A stretch of 39,993 nt of DNA from Alkalilacustris brevis (GTDB lineage: Bacteria > Pseudomonadota > Alphaproteobacteria > Rhodobacterales > Rhodobacteraceae). The notes under the pieces were generated by a model, which was not told where the DNA came from, ran no database searches, and saw nothing but the letters and a program-made list of their open reading frames with translations. Numbering within the stretch: position 1 is the first letter of the stretch; each line of letters starts with the position of its first letter. The DNA lies in contig NZ_QNVJ01000086.1 in assembly GCF_003350345.1 (NCBI RefSeq), positions 1 to 39,993 of the forward strand. The letters are read 5' to 3'. The translations under genes were made by a program, and so were the position numbers. Shown one piece after another: positions 8,681 through 17,581 of the stretch.

Positions 8681-10645
8681 ATGTCCGCCGACGATCTCCT
8701 TTCCGGCGATACCGCCGCGAACAGCTATGACGCCTCCGATATCGAAGTGCTCGAGGGGCTGGAGCCCGTGCGCAAGCGCCCCGGCATGTATATCGGCGGC
8801 ACCGACGAGCGCGCGCTGCACCACCTGGTGGCCGAGGTGCTGGACAATTCGATGGACGAGGCCGTCGCCGGCCATGCCAGCCGCATCGAAGTGGAGTTGC
8901 ACGCCGATTACAGTGTGACCATCCGCGACAATGGCCGGGGCATCCCGGTCGATCCGCACCCTAAGTTTCCGGGCAAGTCGGCGCTCGAGGTGATCCTGTG
9001 CACGCTGCATGCGGGGGGCAAGTTCTCGGGCGATGCCTATTCGACCTCGGGCGGGTTGCACGGTGTGGGGGCGAGCGTGGTCAACGCGTTGTCGGACCAC
9101 ATGCGCGTCGAGGTCGCGCGCAACCGCGAGCTTTTTGTGCAGGAGTTCTCGCGCGGGGTTCCGCAAGGCCCGCTCGAAAAGATTGGCGCGGCCCCCAACC
9201 GGCGCGGCACCACTGTGACGTTCCATGCCGATGCGCAGATTTTCGGCGCGCACCGGTTCCGCCCCGCGCGGCTGTTTCGCATGGCGCGCTCCAAGGCCTA
9301 TCTGTTCTCGGGGGTCGAGATCCGCTGGAAATCGGCGATCGAGGAGGGCGACACACCGATGGAGGCCACCTTCCGCTTTCCCGGCGGGCTGGCCGATTAC
9401 CTTAACGAGCAACTGGCCGGGGTGAGCAGCTATTCCGAACGCCCCTTCGCCGGCAAGGTCAGCTTCGAGGAGAAGTTCAACCGCCCCGGCAGCGTCGAAT
9501 GGGCGATCAACTGGACGCCGGCGCGCGACGGGTTCGTGCAAAGCTATTGCAACACCGTGCCCACGCCCGAGGGCGGCACGCATGAGCAGGGCTTCTGGGC
9601 CGCGATCCTGAAAGGCATCCGCGCCTATGGCGAGCTTGCGAACAACCGCAAGGCCGCGCAGATCACCCGCGAGGATCTGGGCGCGGGTGGCTGCGCGCTG
9701 GTGTCATGCTTCATCCGCGATCCGGAATTCGTGGGCCAGACCAAGGACCGGCTGGCCACCGCCGAGGCCGCGAAACTGGTCGAGGGCGCAGTGCGCGACC
9801 ATTTCGACAACTGGCTGGCCTCGGACCCGAAATCGGCGGGCGCGATCCTCGATTACCTGGTGCTGCGCGCCGAGGAACGCCTACGCCGCCGCGCCGAAAA
9901 GGAAACCAGCCGCAAATCGGCCACCAAGAAGCTGCGCCTGCCCGGCAAGCTGGTCGATTGCACCGCCACCAACCGCCAGGGCACCGAGCTGTTCATCGTG
10001 GAAGGCGACAGTGCCGGCGGCAGTGCCAAGATGGGGCGCGACCGCAAGACTCAGGCGCTGCTGCCGCTGCGCGGCAAGATCCTCAACGTGCTGGGGGCGG
10101 CCAGCGCCAAGATGGGCCAGAACGCCGAGATCAACGATCTGTGCCAGGCGCTGGGCGTGGGGCTGGGGAGCAAGTTCCGCCTGGACGATCTGCGCTATGA
10201 CCGCATCATCATCATGACCGACGCCGATGTGGACGGCGCGCATATCGCGGCACTGCTGATGACGTTCTTCTTCACGCAGATGCGGCCGATGATCGACGCG
10301 GGGCATCTGTATCTGGCCTGTCCGCCGCTTTACCGCCTGACGCAAGGCGCCAAACGGGTCTACGCGCTGGACGATGCGGAGAAGGAGCGCCTGATCGCCG
10401 AGGGGCTGGGCGGCAAGGGCAAGATCGACGTGAGCCGCTTCAAGGGCCTGGGCGAGATGGACGCCAAGGACCTGAAGGAAACCACCATGAACCCCGAAAC
10501 CCGCCGCCTGATCCGGGTGAGCGTGGACGACGACTTCCCCGGCGAAACCGGCGACCTGGTGGAGCGGCTGATGGGCAAGAAGCCCGAGCTGCGGTTTCAG
10601 TATATCCAGGAGAACGCGCGGTTCGTGGAGGAGCTGGATGTGTGA
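8681..10645 (+). CDS. parE: DNA topoisomerase IV subunit B
   Basis: This is the ATPase subunit of topoisomerase IV, which decatenates sister chromosomes together with ParC. At 654 aa it lacks the large C-terminal insertion found in the gyrB of this window. The GHKL ATPase site shows EVLDNSMDEA (catalytic E52), IRDNGRGIP and GGLHGVGASVVNAL. The TOPRIM domain shows EGDSAGGSA (from E441) and [10 protein letters not shown] (513 onward). RFKGLGEMDAKDLKETTM closes the core. The stop codon overlaps the start of the next small gene by 4 nt. Confidence 0.96.
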   Translation: MSADDLLSGDTAANSYDASDIEVLEGLEPVRKRPGMYIGGTDERALHHLVAEVLDNSMDEAVAGHASRIEVELHADYSVTIRDNGRGIPVDPHPKFPGKSALEVILCTLHAGGKFSGDAYSTSGGLHGVGASVVNALSDHMRVEVARNRELFVQEFSRGVPQGPLEKIGAAPNRRGTTVTFHADAQIFGAHRFRPARLFRMARSKAYLFSGVEIRWKSAIEEGDTPMEATFRFPGGLADYLNEQLAGVSSYSERPFAGKVSFEEKFNRPGSVEWAINWTPARDGFVQSYCNTVPTPEGGTHEQGFWAAILKGIRAYGELANNRKAAQITREDLGAGGCALVSCFIRDPEFVGQTKDRLATAEAAKLVEGAVRDHFDNWLASDPKSAGAILDYLVLRAEERLRRRAEKETSRKSATKKLRLPGKLVDCTATNRQGTELFIVEGDSAGGSAKMGRDRKTQALLPLRGKILNVLGAASAKMGQNAEINDLCQALGVGLGSKFRLDDLRYDRIIIMTDADVDGAHIAALLMTFFFTQMRPMIDAGHLYLACPPLYRLTQGAKRVYALDDAEKERLIAEGLGGKGKIDVSRFKGLGEMDAKDLKETTMNPETRRLIRVSVDDDFPGETGDLVERLMGKKPELRFQYIQENARFVEELDV

Positions 10646-11079
10646 GGGGGGTGGCGTATATTATTGATAATTCAATAGAAATTGTTCTGGCCCTCTTTGC
10701 GGGGATAGGTTTGTTTTTCACTTATCGCGCCTGGAGGCAAAGGCAAGATGATCTGCATGAGAAGTATTTCGAGAGGCGTTATAACCTATTCATGGAGATT
10801 GAAAACGCGATCGAGAATGGCGTGAATCGCCCGGAACAGATGGAGAATTGGTGGCATCCGCTGATGAACTCATTGTGGCGCGCGGAGTTCCTGTTTGGTC
10901 AGGCGGTGCGTCAAAGGCTGCAAGAGGTTTTCGACTTGTTGAATGAGTATCATGATGCACGCGAAATTTCAGACTCGGATGAGCGCGTAAAGAAGTGCAA
11001 GCAAATAAGGGCGGACCTGATAAGCAGACATGCTTTGTTGCGCGAGGAAATGGCAACGCATATTTCTGTTTTGAAATAA
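10642..11079 (+). CDS. Small single-pass membrane protein, unknown function
   Basis: This 145-aa protein starts at a GTG that overlaps the parE stop codon (GTGA). GGAGGAG inside the end of parE serves as a strong ribosome-binding site 8 nt upstream, so translation is coupled. Residues 4-29 form one membrane segment (AYIIDNSIEIVLALFAGIGLFFTY). The rest is a charged, probably helical cytoplasmic domain rich in E, R and N. Base composition is much lower in GC than parE, suggesting recent acquisition. I do not recognise the family; the layout resembles small DUF4760-like membrane proteins, but that is only a resemblance. Confidence 0.7.
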   Translation: MRGVAYIIDNSIEIVLALFAGIGLFFTYRAWRQRQDDLHEKYFERRYNLFMEIENAIENGVNRPEQMENWWHPLMNSLWRAEFLFGQAVRQRLQEVFDLLNEYHDAREISDSDERVKKCKQIRADLISRHALLREEMATHISVLK

Positions 11080-11106
11080 GCTGATATTGAAACCTTTTGC
11101 CGTCCC

Positions 11107-11185
11107 GCCCGGCGGCACCGCCGGGCAGCGCCCGACCGCCCCCCCGGGCGGGCGCTTCGCTTCCGCCCGCGGTCGGGCACTGCCC
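11107..11185. repeat. Large branched GC-rich inverted repeat
   Basis: A 9-bp hairpin (11107-11115 with 11118-11126) is followed by an overlapping 16-bp stem, GGGCAGCGCCCGACCG (11123-11138) with CGGTCGGGCACTGCCC (11170-11185), complementary at 15 of 16. Inside is a 7-bp stem, CGGGCGG (11145-11151) with CCGCCCG (11163-11169). It lies between the convergent ends of the small membrane gene and iclR. There is no T-tract. It may act as a bidirectional terminator, a REP-like element, or both. Confidence 0.75.
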
Positions 11186-11234
11186 TCGGTGAATGATGCT
11201 CGGGGGTCGCGCGGGCGTGCATCTTGGCCCCCGC

Positions 11235-12068
11235 TCACCCCGCCTGCCGCGCCGCAGCCCCGCGATAGCCCAGCAGCCCCGACAACTCCCGCGCGGCCGC
11301 TTGCAGCCGGTGCAGCCGCTCGGCCAGCACTGCCTCGTCGGCCAGCCGCCAGACCGGCCCCGATATGCCCATCGAGGCCACGCAGCGCCCGGCGAAATCA
11401 TGCACCGGCACCGCGATGCAGCGCACCTCCGGGTCCAGCTCGCAGCGGTCATGGGCCACGCCGCTACGGCGCACCTCGTCAAGCTCGGTGCGCAGACGGG
11501 CGGGGTCGGTGATGGTGTTCTCGGTCAGCGCGGGCATCTCCAGTTCCCCCAGCAGGCGCTCCAGGTCGGCCGGGGGCAGGGCGGCGGCCACCACCTTGCC
11601 GATCGCCGTGGCGTGCAGCGGCCGGCGTACGCCGGCACGTTCCGACATCTGCAGCATCCCGCTGGCGGCGGTGCGGGCGATCAGCGTCACGCTGCGCTCG
11701 CTGCGCACGGCCAGATGCGCGGCCTCGCCAGTCTCCGCGCTCAGCCGCTCCAGCACGGGCATCCCCAGCGTCAGCAGCGCGCTTTCGTCCAGCGCACCGG
11801 CAGCCAGCGTGAACAGCCGGCTGCCGATGCGATAGCGTTTGCTCTCGCCGTCCTGCACCAGAAAGCCCAGCCCCACCAGCGTGCGGATCAGGTGAAAGGC
11901 GGTGCTGGTGTGCAGCCCCACCTGCGCGCTGATCTCGACCAGCCCGATCCCGTCAGGCGCCCCGGCCACCGCATCGAGCAGCGCCGCCGCACGTTCGAGC
12001 GATTGCACGCCGCCGCGCGGGGCGGGTTTGTCGGGCATGGCTTCGGCAGGGGGCTTGCGCGGGGGCAT
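11235..12068 (-). CDS. IclR-family transcriptional regulator
   Basis: The 277-aa protein has an N-terminal winged helix-turn-helix (about residues 20-85: VQSLERAAALLDAVA, then VGLHTSTAFHLIRTLVGLGFL). The C-terminal IclR effector-binding domain includes RRPLHATAIGKVVAAALP, RRSGVAHDRCELDPEVRCIAVPV and MGISGP. Such regulators usually bind a catabolic intermediate. It is the last gene of the long minus-strand operon, 6 nt after the cupin gene, so it probably controls that operon. The extended N-terminus (MPPRKPPAEAMPDKPAPRGG) could mean the true start is the internal ATG 11 codons in (12038). Confidence 0.93.
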   Translation of the reverse strand: MPPRKPPAEAMPDKPAPRGGVQSLERAAALLDAVAGAPDGIGLVEISAQVGLHTSTAFHLIRTLVGLGFLVQDGESKRYRIGSRLFTLAAGALDESALLTLGMPVLERLSAETGEAAHLAVRSERSVTLIARTAASGMLQMSERAGVRRPLHATAIGKVVAAALPPADLERLLGELEMPALTENTITDPARLRTELDEVRRSGVAHDRCELDPEVRCIAVPVHDFAGRCVASMGISGPVWRLADEAVLAERLHRLQAAARELSGLLGYRGAAARQAG

Positions 12069-12074
12069 GGGCGA

Positions 12075-12443
12075 TCAATCGTCGCTGATAGGGGCGGTGG
12101 CGACGATGAAGACCAGCGGCTCGCTGCCGGTGTTCTGGAGCGTGTGCACCGTGCCGGGCGCGAGGAAGATCACGTCATGCTTGCGCACGACCTGCGCCAC
12201 GCCGTCAAGCTCCATGATGCCCTCGCCTTCGAGCACGTGATAGACCTGCTCCTGCACCTTGTGCGCGTGCGGTTTCACATAGGCCATCGGCGCGTAGCTG
12301 GAAATCCGGTAATCGAGTTGCCTGGTTCCGAGGGTATCGGGATGCACCAGCGCCTTGGAAAGCGCGCCGCCATGGTGGTTGGGAAACTCCTGCCAGGGAG
12401 TTTCGGCGATGTTCTTGATGCAGGATTTGGGTTCTTGAGCCAT
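12075..12443 (-). CDS. Single-domain metal-binding cupin
   Basis: This 122-aa beta-barrel protein has a full set of cupin metal ligands: H59 and H61 in KPHAHKVQE, E65, and H100 in APGTVHTL. Such proteins act as small dioxygenases, isomerases, decarboxylases or ligand sensors; the substrate cannot be read from sequence. It sits between the ThDP enzyme and iclR in the catabolic operon, so a role in that pathway or in binding its substrate is the simplest inference. A GAGAGGAGA ribosome-binding site precedes the ATG. Confidence 0.85.
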   Translation of the reverse strand: MAQEPKSCIKNIAETPWQEFPNHHGGALSKALVHPDTLGTRQLDYRISSYAPMAYVKPHAHKVQEQVYHVLEGEGIMELDGVAQVVRKHDVIFLAPGTVHTLQNTGSEPLVFIVATAPISDD

Positions 12444-12470
12444 CTTGGTCTCCTCTCTCGGTTGGGAATG

Positions 12471-12500
12471 CCGGGCGGCGGGCCTCCTCGTGCCGCCCGG
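12471..12500 (-). promoter_or_regulatory. Intercistronic hairpin between ThDP-enzyme and cupin genes
   Basis: CCGGGCGGC (12471-12479) pairs with GCCGCCCGG (12492-12500), a perfect 9-bp stem with a 12-nt loop, in the 75-nt gap. There is no T-run, so it is more likely a processing or stability hairpin than a full terminator. Confidence 0.55.
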
Positions 12501-12518
12501 TGGGGTTTCATGCGCCGC

Positions 12519-14297
12519 TCAGGGCCGCCAGGGGCCGCCAAAGACGGGTTCCTTGGGCGGCACCGGCGGGATCTCCCACGCGCCGGTGGCGGGCGGGCGG
12601 ATATCGGCATCCACATGCACGTCGATCAGCGCGGGCCTGTTCGAGGCCACCGCCTCGGCCAGCACGCCGGCGAAATCCTGGCTGCGGGTGACGGTATGGC
12701 CCGCCACGCCCGCCGCCCGCGCCCATGCGGCGAAATCGGGGTTGTAGGGGGTCTGGTTCGGCCCCTCATAGAACGCCGTGCCATATTCGCGCCCGCCGAA
12801 ATAGGCGTATTGCAGATCGCGGATCGCACCCCAGGCAAAGTTGTTCCACACCACCCACACAACGGGGATGTTGTATTCGACGGCGGTACACAGCACATGC
12901 GGCACCATGGTAAAGCCGCCATCGCCGCAGATCGACACGCAGACCTTGTCGGGCGCGGCCAGTTTGGCGCCAAGGATCGCGCTGGGGCCGAAGCCCATGC
13001 CCGAATAGCCCCAGGTGTTGAGCATCGACCGCGGGCGCCTTGCCTCCCAGAACTGCATGAACCAGTTGTGGTGGATGCCGGAGTCGAGCGAGATGATCGC
13101 ATCGTCGGGCAGCACCTTGCGGCAATCGGCCACGATGCGCTCGGGACGGATCGGGGTGCTGTGCGTCTCGAAGCCGGGCTGGACGAAATCGAGCCACTCC
13201 TTGCGCCAGCCCGCGATCTGGGTTTGCCAGCCTTTCAGCCGCCCGGCATCGCCGCCACCGCGGCGGTCGATCTCGGCCAGAAGCTGCTGCAGGAAGGCCT
13301 TGGCATCGGCCAGGATCGCCAGATCGGGCGGATAGTTGCGGCCCAGCTCGCTGTGGTCGACATCGACATGCACCAGTTTCGTATGCGGGAAGTTCCACGA
13401 ATACCCCGGCTTCCAGGACGAGGCCGAGCGGTCATCGAACCGCGCGCCGATAGCCAGCACCAGATCGGCATGGCGGCCGGCCTGATTGGCCTGATAGGCG
13501 CCGTTACGCCCGATGAAGCCCAGCGAGAGCGGGTCGCTCATGTCGATGCAGCCCATCCCGTTGGGCGAGCTGATCACCGGCACGCCCAGCTTGTGCGCCA
13601 GCGCGGTGAGTTCCTCGCCAGCCTCCGACAGCGTCACGCCATGGCCGATGAAGATCACCGGGCGTTCGGCGTCGGCAAGCCAGTCGGCCACCTTGTTCAC
13701 GTCGTCTAGGCTGGCGCCGCTGCGGCGCTTGTTGAAGCCGTCCCATGCCGGTTCTTCCTGCACATCCGCGCTTTCCTGGAAAAGGTTGTAGGGGATGTCC
13801 AGGTTGACCGGACCGGCGCGGCCCGTGGTCATCGTGGTGGCTGCCTGACGCAGCGCCAGCGGCAGCATCTCGACCCGCGTGGGCTGGAAGCTGCGCTTGA
13901 CCACCGGCTTGATGACATTGTTGAAATCGGCCTGATGGTGCTGGTTCAGCTCCTGAAACGGGCCGCGGTTGAACTGCGAGGTGGGCACATTGGCGGTGAT
14001 CGAGAACACCGCCGATGAATCGGTCTGTGCCACGGCCAGCGCCATGATCTGGTTGGCTGATCCGGGGCCGGTCGATGTCATGGTCGCCGCGGGCTGGTGC
14101 GAGACGCGGAAGAACCCGTCGGCCATGTGCACGGCTGTCTGTTCATGCCGGGGCGAGACGAGTTTCACGTCGTCGCGCACCTCGTAGAGGCAGTCGATCA
14201 GACCGACATTGCCATGCCCGCAGATGCCGAAGACATAGGGGATTTTCTCCCGCACGAGGAAATCGGCGATGATCTCGCCGCCTTTGCGTTCTGCCAT
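12519..14297 (-). CDS. Thiamine-diphosphate-dependent enzyme, acetolactate-synthase-like
   Basis: The 592-aa protein has the three-domain architecture of the ALS/POX family. The N-terminal PYR domain carries the catalytic glutamate E52 in SPRHEQTAVHMADG. The middle domain includes VIFIGHGVTLSEAG. The C-terminal PP domain has the ThDP-Mg motif GDGG (458-461) ending in NN (485-486). Glyoxylate carboligase is unlikely because it lacks this glutamate. No small regulatory subunit is nearby, which argues against biosynthetic acetolactate synthase. A 2-ketoacid decarboxylase or carboligase for the imported substrate is more likely. Its ATG overlaps the flavoprotein stop codon (TAATG), so the two are co-translated. 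Confidence 0.88.
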   Translation of the reverse strand: MAERKGGEIIADFLVREKIPYVFGICGHGNVGLIDCLYEVRDDVKLVSPRHEQTAVHMADGFFRVSHQPAATMTSTGPGSANQIMALAVAQTDSSAVFSITANVPTSQFNRGPFQELNQHHQADFNNVIKPVVKRSFQPTRVEMLPLALRQAATTMTTGRAGPVNLDIPYNLFQESADVQEEPAWDGFNKRRSGASLDDVNKVADWLADAERPVIFIGHGVTLSEAGEELTALAHKLGVPVISSPNGMGCIDMSDPLSLGFIGRNGAYQANQAGRHADLVLAIGARFDDRSASSWKPGYSWNFPHTKLVHVDVDHSELGRNYPPDLAILADAKAFLQQLLAEIDRRGGGDAGRLKGWQTQIAGWRKEWLDFVQPGFETHSTPIRPERIVADCRKVLPDDAIISLDSGIHHNWFMQFWEARRPRSMLNTWGYSGMGFGPSAILGAKLAAPDKVCVSICGDGGFTMVPHVLCTAVEYNIPVVWVVWNNFAWGAIRDLQYAYFGGREYGTAFYEGPNQTPYNPDFAAWARAAGVAGHTVTRSQDFAGVLAEAVASNRPALIDVHVDADIRPPATGAWEIPPVPPKEPVFGGPWRP

Positions 14298-16072
14298 TAT
14301 CCTTGATCCTGTGAGGTTGTTTCACGGTTTGGGTTCGAGGGTTCGCCGCCTGTGGCGGGGCGTTCGCTGGCGGCGGCATGTTGCGCGGCAGCCCAGGCGA
14401 AGGCCATCGCCTGCCCGATCTGCCCGCCCGCGCCGGGGTATTCGCCGCCAAAGGCCGATTGCATGTCGTTGCCGCAGACATAAAGGCCGGGGATCGGCGC
14501 GCCGCCTGCATCCAGCGCGCGCCCGCGCGTGTCAGCCATCAGGCCCCGGCTGGTGCCCAGCGGCGTGGGCCAGAGCGCGACCGCGTAATAGGGCGGCCCC
14601 GCCAGCGGGCCGAGGCAGGGGTTGGGGCCAAGCGCGGGGTCGCCATTGGCGCGCTCATAGATGGTTTCGCCACGCTTGAAATCCTCGTCACATCCGGTTT
14701 CGGCGAAATCGTTGAACCGCGCGACCGTGGCGGCCAGCGCATCGGCAGGCAGGCCCAACTGTGCGGCCAGGTCATCGAGGCTCTGGGCCTCGGCCAGGTA
14801 GCCGTTGCGGACATAGCGCCGCAGGCTCGGGGTGCGCGGCCGGATCAGCCCCAGCCCGTAGCGGCGGATGAAGTCGCGCCCGCATATCATGAAGGCGGGC
14901 ACATGCGGGCCGCCCTTGGCGAAATACATGCCGCGCACGAACTCATGGTAGGACACGGCCTCGTTCACGAAACGCCGGCCTTGCCGGTTCACCGCCAGCG
15001 CGCCGGGCTTGGCACGGTCAAGGATGATATGCGGGTAGACGGCGGTGCTGCCATCCGCGCGCGTCATCAGCGAGCTTGGAAACCACTGCGCATTGTCCTG
15101 CCCGTCAGGGCCGAGGGTTGCGCCCGCTTCCAGCCCCGCAATGATGCTGCTGCCATCGCAACCCGCTGCAGCGGGGCTGTGTTCCGGAGTGGGGGCGGGC
15201 AGGTGCCGCGCGCGCCATTCGGCGCTGGCCGGAAAGCCGCCGCCGGCCAGCACCACGCCGCGGCGCGCGGCCAGCGTGACCGATTGCCCGGCATGGGTGA
15301 AGCGCACGCCATGCACGCGCCCGGCGTCGCAAAGCAGCCGCGCGCCGGTGACCCCGGTCAGCACGGGCACGCCGTGGCCTTGCAGCGCGTGGAGCAGTTG
15401 CGCCACCAGCCCGTTGCCCAGCACCAGCCGCGTGCCCCGCGCATGGCGCAGTCGGTCGCGCAGGTAGCGCGCCACCAGTCGCAGCCCCAACCATGCCGCG
15501 CGCGGTGAGCGGTCGGCGCGCAGCAGTTGCGCGGCTTCGGCGCGGGTAATCATCATGCCGCCGAACAGCATCAACTCCGGCAGCGGCCAGGCGAGCCGGG
15601 CAAAATCGTCACTCAGCAGCCGCCCGTCCATTTCCAGCGGTTCCAGCGGGCGGCCCCCCGGGGCGGCGCCGGGCTGATCCTGCCGGTAATCGGGCGCGGC
15701 CATGAACGGGCGAAAGCGCAGCCCCGCGCGGTTTTCCAGATCGCGCAGCATCTGCGGAGCGAGGTCGAGAAACGCCTGCCACAGCGCCGGATCGCCCCGC
15801 TCGCCCACCAGCGCGGAAAGGTAGGTTTCGGCCCGCGCGCGGTCATCGGTGATTCCGGCGGCGCGCATGTGGTGATTGTCGGGCACCCAGACCGTGCCGG
15901 AGGAACGCGCGGTGGTGCCGCCGATCACTGGCTGCGATTCCAGCACCATGCAGCGCAGCCCGTTGATCGCGCCAGTCAGCGCTGCCGTCAGTCCGCCCGC
16001 GCCGCTGCCCAGAATCACCAAGTCTACCGAATCGGGCAGGCTGGCGGTGTCAGATGGCTGCGTGCCGGGCAT
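14297..16072 (-). CDS. FAD-dependent oxidoreductase, ketosteroid-dehydrogenase/fumarate-reductase-like
   Basis: This protein of about 591 aa has an N-terminal dinucleotide fold, DLVILGSGAGGLTAAL (glycines 22, 24, 27), and an acidic residue closing the second strand (VLES). GTTARSSGTVWVPDNHHM and the C-terminal GLYVCGNDMQSAFGGEYPGAGGQIG are typical of the succinate/fumarate-reductase flavoprotein and Delta1-ketosteroid-dehydrogenase group. These introduce or reduce a C=C bond next to a carbonyl. No haem domain or Tat signal is visible, so it should be cytoplasmic. I chose ATG 16072, with GGGAGAGGA about 9 nt upstream; ATG 16099 is a good alternative. Substrate unknown. Confidence 0.87.
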   Translation of the reverse strand: MPGTQPSDTASLPDSVDLVILGSGAGGLTAALTGAINGLRCMVLESQPVIGGTTARSSGTVWVPDNHHMRAAGITDDRARAETYLSALVGERGDPALWQAFLDLAPQMLRDLENRAGLRFRPFMAAPDYRQDQPGAAPGGRPLEPLEMDGRLLSDDFARLAWPLPELMLFGGMMITRAEAAQLLRADRSPRAAWLGLRLVARYLRDRLRHARGTRLVLGNGLVAQLLHALQGHGVPVLTGVTGARLLCDAGRVHGVRFTHAGQSVTLAARRGVVLAGGGFPASAEWRARHLPAPTPEHSPAAAGCDGSSIIAGLEAGATLGPDGQDNAQWFPSSLMTRADGSTAVYPHIILDRAKPGALAVNRQGRRFVNEAVSYHEFVRGMYFAKGGPHVPAFMICGRDFIRRYGLGLIRPRTPSLRRYVRNGYLAEAQSLDDLAAQLGLPADALAATVARFNDFAETGCDEDFKRGETIYERANGDPALGPNPCLGPLAGPPYYAVALWPTPLGTSRGLMADTRGRALDAGGAPIPGLYVCGNDMQSAFGGEYPGAGGQIGQAMAFAWAAAQHAAASERPATGGEPSNPNRETTSQDQG

Positions 16073-16154
16073 GGGCGATGGTCCTCTCCCTAGGTTCATG
16101 ATTCCTACAATAACAAAACGCTTTTCACAATAGCGGCAATGCCGGTCGCACCGC

Positions 16155-17522
16155 TCAGCGCAGGCTGATCCAGGTGCCAAGCACAAGGATCACGATGCCC
16201 GCCCCGGTGGTCAGCAAGGTGAAGCGCCCGTTCCAGGCAAAGGCCATCGTGTAGGGCGAAACCTTCAGGCGCTGCGCCGCGAGCAGCATGTTGGCGGTGA
16301 GCGGTGTGCCGCAGGTCGCGGCCGCCCAGCCCCAGGAGAGCGTCAGCGCGAGCCACAGCTTGGCTTCTTCCGGCCAGATCGCATTCAGCGTGCCGGCCAG
16401 CAGCGTCACCATCACCAGCGGGTTGAGCGCGACAACCCCGCCTGCCACGATCAGGAGCGGCACGAGACCGGCGGCAAGAACTGCCTCGCGCGGGCCAAGC
16501 CCTTGCGAAAACTGCCCTGAGTCCATTAGCGCACTGGCGGCAAGCGTGCCGATGGCCACCGCCGAGCAGATGATCACCACCTCGTTGGTGACGCTGGCGG
16601 TGACAGTGGAGGCCGCGCGCAAAAGGTTGCGCCGGTCGAGCAGGCGGCGCGCCGCCAGCGTGAGTGTCCACAGCCCGCCCATGACCAGGCTGGCGGAAAA
16701 GACCCCCTCGATCAGCCGCAGGCCGAACACGCTGACCGATGTCATCACCGCTGCGATCAGCAGCAGCACCGGCGCGATCAGCCGCAGCACGATGTGCCAT
16801 TCCTCGCGCGTCAGACGCATCGGCACGGCCATGCTGGCGCGGCGGCGGCGCTCCATCAGGTAGCCGGTGAACAGAAAGGCCACCGTGGCGGCAAACCCGA
16901 TGGGCGCCAGTTGCAGATAGCTGACGCCGGTGACGCCCGACAGGATCACCACCACCGACAGCGACAGCGGCGACCAGAGCGCGGTGGCCGCGAAGCCGCG
17001 CATCGCGCTCAATGCCAGGGCGCGGATGGTCTCGGGGTCTTCGGTCTTCTGGCGCAACGAAAGAAGCGTCATCACGAAAAGCATCCCGCCCATATGCAGG
17101 AAGATGCAAAGGATATGCGTGCCGATCGTCAGAAAGGCATAGCGCTGCCCCGGTGGGCGCGAGACGATCATCTGCGCGCCGCGTGCCACGTCTTCGGACG
17201 CCTCGGCCATGCGGCCCAGGTATTGCACCAGCAGCAGCAGCGAAAACAGCAGGCTGGCCTGCGCAATGCCCGCCTCCCGCGGAAACTGCCCCAGCGCCAG
17301 CAGCGCCCCGGCAATCGCCAGCGCGGTGCCCAGCAGGAAAAGCCCGCTCAGGCGGATGCGGCGGGCATTGACGGCGGCGAAGACGGTGAAGATGGCAAGC
17401 CACAGCAGCGGCGTGACCGGATGCAGGAAAATCTGGAAAAGCGCTGTGGCAATGACCAGAAAGAAGGCCGCGCCGTTGAAAACACTCTGAAACCGTTCCC
17501 AGTAATGTGCTGGGTTCATCAT
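16155..17522 (-). CDS. Polytopic inner-membrane protein, transporter-like
   Basis: This protein of about 455 aa has roughly 10-12 hydrophobic segments and no signal peptide. Repeated hairpin-like pieces, such as ATALWSPLSLSVVVILSGVTG in the first half and LSWGWAAATCGTPLTANMLL in the second, recall the inverted-repeat ion-transporter superfamily (DctM, ArsB, CitM types), but I cannot place it in a named family. It lies directly after tctC, separated by 96 nt containing a strong hairpin, and before the flavoprotein gene. It could be a second permease or an exporter of a pathway product. The start is at the paired ATGs 17522/17519, after GGGAG. Confidence 0.75.
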   Translation of the reverse strand: MMNPAHYWERFQSVFNGAAFFLVIATALFQIFLHPVTPLLWLAIFTVFAAVNARRIRLSGLFLLGTALAIAGALLALGQFPREAGIAQASLLFSLLLLVQYLGRMAEASEDVARGAQMIVSRPPGQRYAFLTIGTHILCIFLHMGGMLFVMTLLSLRQKTEDPETIRALALSAMRGFAATALWSPLSLSVVVILSGVTGVSYLQLAPIGFAATVAFLFTGYLMERRRRASMAVPMRLTREEWHIVLRLIAPVLLLIAAVMTSVSVFGLRLIEGVFSASLVMGGLWTLTLAARRLLDRRNLLRAASTVTASVTNEVVIICSAVAIGTLAASALMDSGQFSQGLGPREAVLAAGLVPLLIVAGGVVALNPLVMVTLLAGTLNAIWPEEAKLWLALTLSWGWAAATCGTPLTANMLLAAQRLKVSPYTMAFAWNGRFTLLTTGAGIVILVLGTWISLR

Positions 17523-17581
17523 ACGCTCCCGGCCGGGATAAAGGGCGCGGGCAGGATCGCTGTGCCCCGCCCGCGCCATGT

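Noticed and set aside
11193-13709. 838-codon plus-strand open frame opposite the iclR-cupin-ThDP genes
   Set aside because: His/Gly/Arg-rich composition with no domain; three real genes with clear motifs occupy the opposite strand.
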